Positions 1 through 5,264 of a DNA stretch of 9,618 bases are shown one piece after another (positions within the stretch are counted from its first letter, which is position 1; every line of letters begins with the position of its first letter). Under the pieces are notes generated by a model, which saw only the letters and a list, made by a program, of their open reading frames with translations, was not told the DNA's origin and made no database searches. Origin of the DNA: JAENVT01 sp031412355. GTDB lineage: Bacteria; Actinomycetota; Acidimicrobiia; Acidimicrobiales; Ilumatobacteraceae. A program made the position numbers and the translations under genes. The stretch is from assembly GCA_031412355.1 (NCBI GenBank), contig JANOCR010000122.1:1-9618 (forward strand), in the 5' to 3' direction.

Positions 1-842
1 GTGCGCGCAAACGCCAGGTCGTGTGTGCCGGCGCGTTGACACGCCTCGATGTCGAGGTCGTACAGCACTTCGAGATGATCGGCGACGAACCCGACAGCGC
101 TTACCAGCACCCCCCTGGTGTCCCCGTCGGCGGCGAGTTCATCGATGACCTGCAAGATGTCGGGACCCAACCATGGCTCGGGCGTGCGGCCGGCGCTCTG
201 CCAGGCGATCCCCCAGTTCTCGATGCCCGCCGCCGCCGACACGCACTCGGCTGTCGCTTGAAGTTGGGCAGGATACGGGTCGTCGCTGACGAGGATTCGT
301 TGCGGGAGTGAATGTGCGGTGAACAGCACACGCGTCGCGGTCGGCATGGTGGAGAGCCGGGCGCGAAGGTCCTTAGCGATGAAGTCGACGAACGCGGGCT
401 CCGTCGCCCAACTCTTGATCTCGCTGACAGCGATTCCGTGTGGTGACGCGGCGACCGCCAGGCGATCGAGGTACTGGCCGACGGAGAATGCCGAGTAATG
501 CGGCGCGAGCACCAGCCCGACGATGCGGCGGAAGCCTGCCGTGGCCAACTCCTCGACTGACTGCTCGATGAAGGGATCGGCGTGCTTCATCCCGAGAGCG
601 ACGTGGTAGTGGTCGGGCACAGCGTTGTCGAGGGCGGACTGCAATGCCCTGCGCTGCGCGTCGCTGCGTTCGGCCAACGGCGAAATTCCACCGATGGCGT
701 CGTAGCGCGCAGTGAGTTCTGCTAACTGCTGATCGGTCGGTGCCTTGCCCCTGCGGATGTCGGTGTAGTACGGCAACAGGCCGGCGCGCGTGCGTGGTGT
801 GCCGTAGCCCATCAACAGGACGGCGGTTCGGGACTCGTTCAC
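1..842 (-). CDS. hemH: Ferrochelatase, probably coproporphyrin ferrochelatase CpfC (C-terminus cut by window edge)
   Basis: The enzyme inserts ferrous iron into a porphyrin in the cytoplasm. In Actinomycetota the usual substrate is coproporphyrin III (CpfC), which gives coproheme; assigning that substrate here is inference. 280 residues are visible, and comparison with the 310-residue Bacillus subtilis enzyme from memory suggests only about 30 are missing. The N-terminal motif VLLMGYGTP places Tyr13 as in B. subtilis. YDAIGGISPL, GMKHADPFIE and LAPHYSAFSV follow. The catalytic His177 lies in FTAHSLPQ and the catalytic Glu258 in GFVADHLEVLYDLD. WQSAGRTPEPWLGPD lies between them. The start is GTG at 842, whose GTGA overlaps the TGA stop of hemE by 4 bases, so translation is probably coupled. 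No good Shine-Dalgarno sequence is seen. The gene gives an uninterrupted frame to the window edge. The only cysteines visible are in AECVS and EACQR, and a C-terminal iron-sulfur motif cannot be judged. Confidence 0.96.
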   Translation of the reverse strand, partial: MNESRTAVLLMGYGTPRTRAGLLPYYTDIRRGKAPTDQQLAELTARYDAIGGISPLAERSDAQRRALQSALDNAVPDHYHVALGMKHADPFIEQSVEELATAGFRRIVGLVLAPHYSAFSVGQYLDRLAVAASPHGIAVSEIKSWATEPAFVDFIAKDLRARLSTMPTATRVLFTAHSLPQRILVSDDPYPAQLQATAECVSAAAGIENWGIAWQSAGRTPEPWLGPDILQVIDELAADGDTRGVLVSAVGFVADHLEVLYDLDIEACQRAGTHDLAFAR

Positions 843-1891
843 TGCGCGGTGCGTTCCTGGACGCGATCGACGACGGCTTGCAGGATCGCAGGATCGGAGT
901 TGGGTTGCACGCCGTGGCCGAGGTTGAAGATGTGCCCGGCGTGCTGTAGCCCACCGGAGTCGGAGTTGTCGGCCAACACTGCATCGACGCCTGCCAGCGC
1001 AGTCTCGACACCGGCCAGCACCAAAGCGGGATCGAGGTTGCCCTGTACCACCAGGTCTGCACCCATGCGACGCCGCGCATCGGCGATCGACGTTCGCCAG
1101 TCGAGACCCAGCACGCCCGGCCCAGCGGCATACATCGACTCGAGCAGGTGGTCACAGCCGATCCCGAAGTGAATGCCCGGTGTCGCAGGATGGCTGGTCG
1201 CCAGGGAGGCGAACACATCGGTGGAGTGGGGCAGCACGAACGTGTCGTAGTCGGCGCGGCTGAGCGCGCCGGCCCACGAATCGAACAACTGAAAGGCCCT
1301 GGCCCCGTGATCGAGTTGACTGCGGATCGATGCCGTCGCGTGTTGCGCCAACCGCTGCATGACCTCGTGCCACAACGCAGGATCGGCGTGCATCATCCGC
1401 TTGGTGTGCTCGTAGGTCCGGCTCGGGCGACCCTCGATCAGGTAGCTGGCCACCGTGAACGGCGCGCCGGCGAACGCCAGCAGCGGCACAGATGGCGGCA
1501 GTTCCGCTGACAGGATCTTGACCGCCTCGATCACGTACGGCGTGTCGATCTCGGGTTCGAAGGGCCTCAGTCGGGCCACATCCGCGGCATTGCGCAGCGG
1601 CGACTCGCACACCGGCCCGGTGCCCGGCGCGACATCGATGCCGAAGCCCACGGCGTGGGCAGGGACGACGATGTCGCTGTACAGCACGGCTGCGTCCACT
1701 CCGTACCGATGCACCGGTTGGAGGGTCAGTTCGGCGGCAAGATCGGGCTGCTTGATGGCATCGAGAATGCTGCCCTCGCCCCGCCTGGCTCGGTACTCGG
1801 GCAAGCTGCGCCCCGCCTGACGCATGAACCACACCGGGGTGTGAGTACCGCGATCGCCCTTGGCAGCCAGGAGGAATGGCGCTGTAGACAT
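839..1891 (-). CDS. hemE: Uroporphyrinogen decarboxylase
   Basis: This cytoplasmic enzyme decarboxylates the four acetate side chains of uroporphyrinogen III to give coproporphyrinogen III, the branch point before the two heme routes. It has 350 residues, the normal length for the family. The first family signature, PVWFMRQAGRSLPEYR, contributes Arg24 and Arg28. Asp73 in LYSDIVVP matches the essential Asp86 of the human enzyme. GAPFTVASYLIEG carries Tyr150, and NLGHGV near the C-terminus carries His326. All are the conserved active-site residues. The ATG at 1891 is the best start because an in-frame TAG lies 15 bases upstream, inside the candidate -10 element. The gene is the first of the hemE-hemH operon and is divergent from the DtxR-family regulator across 31 bp. 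There is no Shine-Dalgarno sequence, so the mRNA is probably leaderless or nearly so. Confidence 0.98.
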   Translation of the reverse strand: MSTAPFLLAAKGDRGTHTPVWFMRQAGRSLPEYRARRGEGSILDAIKQPDLAAELTLQPVHRYGVDAAVLYSDIVVPAHAVGFGIDVAPGTGPVCESPLRNAADVARLRPFEPEIDTPYVIEAVKILSAELPPSVPLLAFAGAPFTVASYLIEGRPSRTYEHTKRMMHADPALWHEVMQRLAQHATASIRSQLDHGARAFQLFDSWAGALSRADYDTFVLPHSTDVFASLATSHPATPGIHFGIGCDHLLESMYAAGPGVLGLDWRTSIADARRRMGADLVVQGNLDPALVLAGVETALAGVDAVLADNSDSGGLQHAGHIFNLGHGVQPNSDPAILQAVVDRVQERTAQ

Positions 1892-1900
1892 GCGGATCCA

Positions 1901-1906
1901 ACGCTA
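1901..1906 (-). promoter_or_regulatory. Candidate -10 element of hemE-hemH
   Basis: Read on the minus strand this is TAGCGT, a TANNNT match ending 9 bases before the hemE ATG. That would give a leader of at most two or three bases. It lies back to back with the opposing -10 element, only 4 bp apart, so the two promoters could hardly be occupied by RNA polymerase at the same time. Confidence 0.45.
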
Positions 1907-1910
1907 CCGC

Positions 1911-1916
1911 TAGCCT
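1911..1916 (+). promoter_or_regulatory. Candidate -10 element of the DtxR-family gene (leaderless start)
   Basis: TAGCCT fits the actinobacterial TANNNT -10 consensus and ends 6 bases before the ATG at 1923, the spacing expected when transcription starts at the A of the start codon. No Shine-Dalgarno sequence is present. The TAG of the hexamer is an in-frame stop, which rules out a more upstream start. No convincing -35 is seen. Confidence 0.55.
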
Positions 1917-1922
1917 GTTGGC

Positions 1923-2582
1923 ATGCCCGCTTCCGGAGAGCACCATCCTGCCTTCGAGGAGTATTGCGAGTGCATCTTCGAACTCGATGAAGACGACGTT
2001 GCGGTCATACAGGCCCGGATAGCCGAGCGATTGCAGGTCAGCCGCCCAGCCGTCAGCGAGATGATCCGTCGGCTCGAGACCGAGGGCCTCATCACAACCG
2101 ATGGGGCCATTCGGCTCACGGAATCGGGCCAGGCGTTGGCTCAGCTGGTCGTGCGCAGACACCGTCTCGCCGAACGGTTCCTGACCGACATGTTGGGCCT
2201 GTCATGGGCAGAGGCACACCACGAGGCCGGCAAATGGGAACACGTCATGAGCGATGCGGTCGAACAAGCGATGGACCGTGTGCTCGGCAGCCCCACCACG
2301 TGCCCGCACGGCAACCCGATACCCGGATCGCTGTATCTCGAACCGATCCTCGTCCCGCTCGCCGACGTCGAGGTCGGTAAGTCGTTCACCATCAACCGCA
2401 TTCCCGAAGAGCTGGAGTTCACTCCCGGCCTGCTCGATTTTCTCGAAGAAGCAAGCATCCTTCCAGGCCGCAGCGGACTGCTGACCGCAGCATCGCCCGA
2501 CGGCACCATGACCATCGAGATCGAAGGACATCACGTGGGGCTCGGCTCGTTCGCCAGCGCCCGTATCCTGGTAATTGCGTGA
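1923..2582 (+). CDS. DtxR/IdeR/MntR-family metal-dependent transcriptional repressor, atypical metal site
   Basis: This is a cytoplasmic dimeric DNA-binding protein that senses Fe(II) or Mn(II). It has 219 residues, close to the roughly 230 of IdeR. A winged helix spans about 10-75 (ARIAERLQVSRPAVSEMIRR), a dimerisation and metal domain about 76-140 (RRHRLAERFL, KWEHVMSD, TTCPHGNPIPG), and a C-terminal FeoA/SH3-like domain about 141-219. Aligned by eye with DtxR, the ancillary-site ligands His80, Glu84 and His99 are kept (His79, Glu83, His98). In the primary site Glu106 and His107 are kept, but Met10 becomes Glu13 and Cys102 becomes Gly103. In the recognition helix, DtxR Gln43 becomes Glu46, and the wing is two residues shorter. 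It therefore need not bind the standard iron box. The metal is uncertain: iron is suggested by the heme genes next door, manganese by the acidic ligand. The start is fixed by an upstream in-frame TAG. Confidence 0.93.
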   Translation: MPASGEHHPAFEEYCECIFELDEDDVAVIQARIAERLQVSRPAVSEMIRRLETEGLITTDGAIRLTESGQALAQLVVRRHRLAERFLTDMLGLSWAEAHHEAGKWEHVMSDAVEQAMDRVLGSPTTCPHGNPIPGSLYLEPILVPLADVEVGKSFTINRIPEELEFTPGLLDFLEEASILPGRSGLLTAASPDGTMTIEIEGHHVGLGSFASARILVIA

Positions 2583-2983
2583 CGCCTGGGAGAACCCTGG
2601 CCCTCCTATTTGTCGTCTCGACGGCATCGTGCGCGGCCACCACCTACGACACGTCGATCAGCGTCGACCCGGCGGCGCCCACCACGACGGTGTTGCCGGT
2701 AGGAAGCGCTGTGGAACTGCTACCGCAGTTGGTCGCCGAGGCCGCGGGGCTGTCGACGCTGATCGTCGACAACGGCGACAAGATCGCCGCAGTCGAACGC
2801 ATCGAGGCGTTGTGGGCGGCCGTAAGCGTCGAGGTAACCGGTACAGATCGCGCCATCGCGACCGACATCGCAGCTGAGATCGCCAAGGGCCGCGCCGCCG
2901 CCACATTCAACCGGCCGGCTGCTGCCGACAAGGTCTACCGCAACCTCACTGCGTTGGTAGAGGCGTACCTGACAATTGCATAG
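2579..2983 (+). CDS. Small predicted lipoprotein of unknown function, coupled to the metalloregulator
   Basis: The product is 134 residues and I do not recognise its family. The N-terminus looks like a lipoprotein signal: Arg5, a short hydrophobic stretch LALLFVV, then STASC with Cys18 as the lipidation site. Residue -3 is Thr rather than the preferred Leu, so the lipobox is permissive rather than ideal. Cys18 is the only cysteine. A Thr/Pro-rich linker (residues about 31-40, PAAPTTTVLP) leads to an Ala-rich, probably helical domain of about 90 residues with no evident catalytic motif. The start is GTG at 2579, overlapping the regulator's TGA by 4 bases, and there is no separate Shine-Dalgarno sequence, so it is translated with the regulator and is likely under the same control. 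A role at the cell surface linked to metal status is inference from context. The last 38 bp overlap the convergent helD gene. Confidence 0.75.
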   Translation: MTPGRTLALLFVVSTASCAATTYDTSISVDPAAPTTTVLPVGSAVELLPQLVAEAAGLSTLIVDNGDKIAAVERIEALWAAVSVEVTGTDRAIATDIAAEIAKGRAAATFNRPAAADKVYRNLTALVEAYLTIA

Positions 2984-5168
2984 GTGCCGGCAACTCATCG
3001 GCATGCACGATCGTCAATCGACGGGTGCTACGGGTCAGGGCAACGTACAGCGCACGTAGACCTTGTTGCTCTTCGGCAACGATGCTCGCTGGCTCGACCA
3101 CGACGACACCGTCGAGCTCGAGGCCCTTCACCACGCTGACCGGGACGACCGTGACGCCCATCTCCAGTCCCGTGCGAGTGGCCCTGCCGTGTTCGATGCC
3201 CGCCTGTTCGAGGGCCTGCGACACGGCTTCGACCATCGAGTCGGGTGCAACGACGGCGATGGTGCCGTCGGTGATCTCGGTCGTGAGGTTTCGGGTCGCC
3301 TCGGCAACGTCAGCGAGGAGGTCGTGGGGTGCCGAGCGCACGAACTCCGGGACATCGTCGCTCTGGCGCACGCTGGTCGGTGCCCGCAGAGTTGGCGTCG
3401 CCGCCAGCATCACCTCGTTGGCGAGGATCATGATCTGGGCCGGGATGCGGTAGCCGACGCTGAGCCCGATCACCCGCGACGGCTTCTGGTCGGGCAGGTA
3501 ACGCAACACATCCGCCCAGTCGTCGGGGGCCAGGGCACCGGTGGCCTGGGCGATGTCGCCCACGACAGTCATGCTGCCGTTCAACGAACGTCGCGACACC
3601 ATGCGCAGTTGCATGGGGGTGAGGTCTTGCACTTCGTCGACGACGATGTGGCCGTATGTGCGAATTTCCTCGTTGTCGTGCTGGCCAGGCCCATGGCCGA
3701 GCTGACCATTCGGCGGGAGGCCCTTGGACGGCTTCGAGCCGAGGTAGCTGCGAGCTTCATCGAGCAGCGCGACATCGTTCTCGGTCCAGCGCACCTGCCT
3801 GACATCGTGATGCCTGGGGCGGAACAGTGAGAGGTACTCGGCCTCGCCGAGGTGCTTGCTCGCAGCGAGCTTCAACAGTGCCTTGCTGCCGAACAGGTCG
3901 TGCAGGAGCTCGGCAGGCGACAGCAGTGGCCACATCCGCTCCAACGCCTCGCGGATGTCCGGCAGCGAACGCACGGCTTCCTTCACGTCGTGCGCGGTGA
4001 CGGTGCCGTCGCGCCACGTAGCGGCCATCGCCGACCAGACCTCGCCCTCGACCCATCGGCGAGCAGCATTGTGCCTGCGGAAGCGTCGCTGGGCGCTGCG
4101 CACGATTCGCTGGGTTTCCTCGGCTCGCAGGCGCAGGTACCCGGTGCGGAAAGGCACGACGACATCGGCGCGCAGGGGACGCTCGCGATCGGTGACCGCC
4201 TGGTCGATCACGTCGGCCATGCGGATGTTGCCCTTGACGGTGGCGGCCAATGGCGAATCCGGTGTGTCGATGCCGTACCGGGCCCAGTCGACGTCGGGCA
4301 CCAGATCGCCCAGCACAACCTGCTCGATTCCGGCCTCGCCCAACGATGGCAGCACCTGCTCGATGTAGCGCAGGAAGACCCGGTTGGGGCCGACGACCAG
4401 CACCCCTTGATCTTCCAGGGGGAAGCGGTATGTGTACAGCAGATAGGCGGCGCGGTGCAGCGCTACCACGGTCTTGCCGGTGCCTGGCCCGCCCTGCACC
4501 ACCAGCACGCCGGCCTGTGGACTGCGGATGATCTCGTCCTGCTCGGCCTGGATCGTGGCGACGATGTCGCCGAGTTGGCCGGTGCGCCCGCGCTCCAACG
4601 CGGCGAGCAATGTGCTGTAGCCGCGCAGGCCGGAGTCCGGCCCGAGCCGGTTTTGTGTTTCGCCGCCAGACTCGGATTGGCCGGCCAGTCCGTCGTCGTG
4701 GCCGACGCCCAGGTGACCGTCGCCGAACAGCTCGTCCTCCAAGCCCAGCAACGTGCGGCCTTGCACGGCGAAGTGCCGCCGGCGGGCTAGGCCCATGGGC
4801 TCGCGGCCGGTGGCCCGGTAGAACGGCTCGGCCACGGGTGCGCGCCAGTCGACGACCACCGGCTCGCTCTCCTCGTCAGCGATCGCCAGCCGGCCGATGT
4901 GGAACGTCTCCAGACCATCGGGTGTCTCTGCCATGCGGTCGATGCGGCCGAAAACCAGCGCGGCATTGCCGAGGTCGAGCTGCGTCAGCCGGTTGACGAC
5001 GGCCTCGTCGAACACATCGCGCTCGTAACGGGCCTGAAAGGTGCCTCCGAGGGTGCCTTCGTGGAGGTTGCGCATGCGCCAGGCCGCGTCGCGGCTGACC
5101 TCGAGACACCGGTAGGCGTGGTCGATGAAGTCCTGTTCGGCGGCAAGATCGGGGTGCTGCTGCGTCAT
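2946..5168 (-). CDS. helD: HelD-type superfamily-1 ATPase, RNA polymerase recycling factor
   Basis: HelD-family proteins use ATP to strip stalled RNA polymerase from DNA; some actinobacterial members (HelR) protect against rifamycins. The product is 740 residues, typical of the actinobacterial class. An N-terminal helical arm (about 1-70) would enter the secondary channel. Next comes the family block IGRLAIADEESEP...DWRAPVAEPFYRAT (91-120). The Walker A is GGPGTGKT (226-233), the Walker B is DEVQD (511-515, where DEAQD is more usual), and VVGDIAQ is at 535-541. VGYRIP is at 571-576, KGLE at 681-684, and ALYVALTRSTRR at 706-717 with Arg713. The polymerase-specific insertion lies roughly between 290 and 500. 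Two Gly-rich stretches (148-182 and 477-500) look like flexible loops. The start at 5168 (MTQQHPDLAAEQ) is preferred because the open frame upstream runs antisense into lhr and lacks family similarity. The gene is divergent from lhr and convergent with the lipoprotein gene. Rifamycin protection cannot be inferred from sequence alone. Confidence 0.93.
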   Translation of the reverse strand: MTQQHPDLAAEQDFIDHAYRCLEVSRDAAWRMRNLHEGTLGGTFQARYERDVFDEAVVNRLTQLDLGNAALVFGRIDRMAETPDGLETFHIGRLAIADEESEPVVVDWRAPVAEPFYRATGREPMGLARRRHFAVQGRTLLGLEDELFGDGHLGVGHDDGLAGQSESGGETQNRLGPDSGLRGYSTLLAALERGRTGQLGDIVATIQAEQDEIIRSPQAGVLVVQGGPGTGKTVVALHRAAYLLYTYRFPLEDQGVLVVGPNRVFLRYIEQVLPSLGEAGIEQVVLGDLVPDVDWARYGIDTPDSPLAATVKGNIRMADVIDQAVTDRERPLRADVVVPFRTGYLRLRAEETQRIVRSAQRRFRRHNAARRWVEGEVWSAMAATWRDGTVTAHDVKEAVRSLPDIREALERMWPLLSPAELLHDLFGSKALLKLAASKHLGEAEYLSLFRPRHHDVRQVRWTENDVALLDEARSYLGSKPSKGLPPNGQLGHGPGQHDNEEIRTYGHIVVDEVQDLTPMQLRMVSRRSLNGSMTVVGDIAQATGALAPDDWADVLRYLPDQKPSRVIGLSVGYRIPAQIMILANEVMLAATPTLRAPTSVRQSDDVPEFVRSAPHDLLADVAEATRNLTTEITDGTIAVVAPDSMVEAVSQALEQAGIEHGRATRTGLEMGVTVVPVSVVKGLELDGVVVVEPASIVAEEQQGLRALYVALTRSTRRLTIVHADELPAPMQLSGTPLPTQ

Positions 5169-5202
5169 GGGTCGTTCAACTCTATCGGCCGTTTTTCGAC
5201 CC
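5169..5202. repeat. Inverted repeat GGGTCG...CGACCC flanking the helD -10
   Basis: Perfect 6-bp arms at 5169-5174 and 5197-5202 are separated by 22 bp that contain the candidate helD -10. One arm touches the helD start codon. It could be an operator, but arms this short with a long spacer occur by chance in GC-rich DNA. Confidence 0.3.
5179..5184 (-). promoter_or_regulatory. Candidate -10 element of helD
   Basis: The minus strand reads TAGAGT, a TANNNT match ending 10 bases before the ATG at 5168, which would give a leader of about three bases. It sits in the loop of an inverted repeat (5169-5174 and 5197-5202). No convincing -35 hexamer or Shine-Dalgarno sequence is seen. Confidence 0.4.
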
Positions 5203-5218
5203 ACCACCTCGCTCGCCT

Positions 5219-5238
5219 CACGACTGGCGAACGTCGTG
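5219..5238. repeat. 20-bp inverted repeat upstream of lhr, candidate operator
   Basis: CACGAC and GTCGTG form perfect 6-bp arms with an 8-bp spacer. The repeat lies 27-46 bp upstream of the lhr start codon, so it would cover the -35 region of the predicted leaderless promoter. This size and position suit a dimeric regulator. It does not match the mycobacterial LexA box, and the binding protein is unknown. Confidence 0.4.
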
Positions 5239-5252
5239 TGACACCCCGCGCC

Positions 5253-5258
5253 TAACCT
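5253..5258 (+). promoter_or_regulatory. Candidate -10 element of lhr (leaderless start)
   Basis: TAACCT ends exactly 6 bases before the ATG at 5265, the same geometry as at the DtxR-family gene, and no Shine-Dalgarno sequence is present. Its TAA is in frame with lhr and closes the frame upstream, which confirms the start. The -35 region is not recognisable. Confidence 0.6.
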
Positions 5259-5264
5259 GACGCG

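Larger units (their letters stand above)
1892..1922. promoter_or_regulatory. 31-bp divergent promoter region between hemE and the DtxR-family gene
   Basis: This is the whole space between the two start codons. It carries an outward-facing TANNNT hexamer on each strand and a GCTA-N4-TAGC inverted repeat (1903-1914) that joins the two hexamers. There is no room for separate -35 regions, so each promoter's upstream contacts fall in the other gene's 5' coding sequence. No match to the classical DtxR/IdeR iron box (TTAGGTTAG-type) is visible. Shared regulation is inferred from geometry only. Confidence 0.65.

Noticed and set aside
373..1218. Minus-strand open frame of 281 codons across hemE and hemH
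   Set aside because: It lies in another frame of two clearly recognisable heme genes and its translation is Arg/Pro-rich with no family motif. It is a GC-codon shadow.
1885..1890. TAGACA as a -35 element for the DtxR-family gene
   Set aside because: It resembles TTGACA, but the spacer to the -10 is 20 bp, outside the normal 16-19 bp range.
1152..2162. Minus-strand open frame of 336 codons
   Set aside because: It covers hemE, the divergent promoter region and the start of the regulator in a wrong frame; no domain is recognisable.
2985..3003. Stem TGCCG-N9-CGGCA after the lipoprotein stop as a terminator
   Set aside because: The stem is only 5 bp, has no T run on either strand and lies in the helD coding region.
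3852..4790. Plus-strand open frame of 312 codons antisense to helD
   Set aside because: The helD reading has all SF1 motifs here. The antisense frame is open because of high-GC third positions.
5236..5258. Possible PafBC-type DNA-damage promoter (TTGTCRGTG-N8-TANNNT) upstream of lhr
   Set aside because: The -10 and the spacing can be placed, but the 9-mer GTGTGACAC matches the motif at only about four positions, which is too weak to call.
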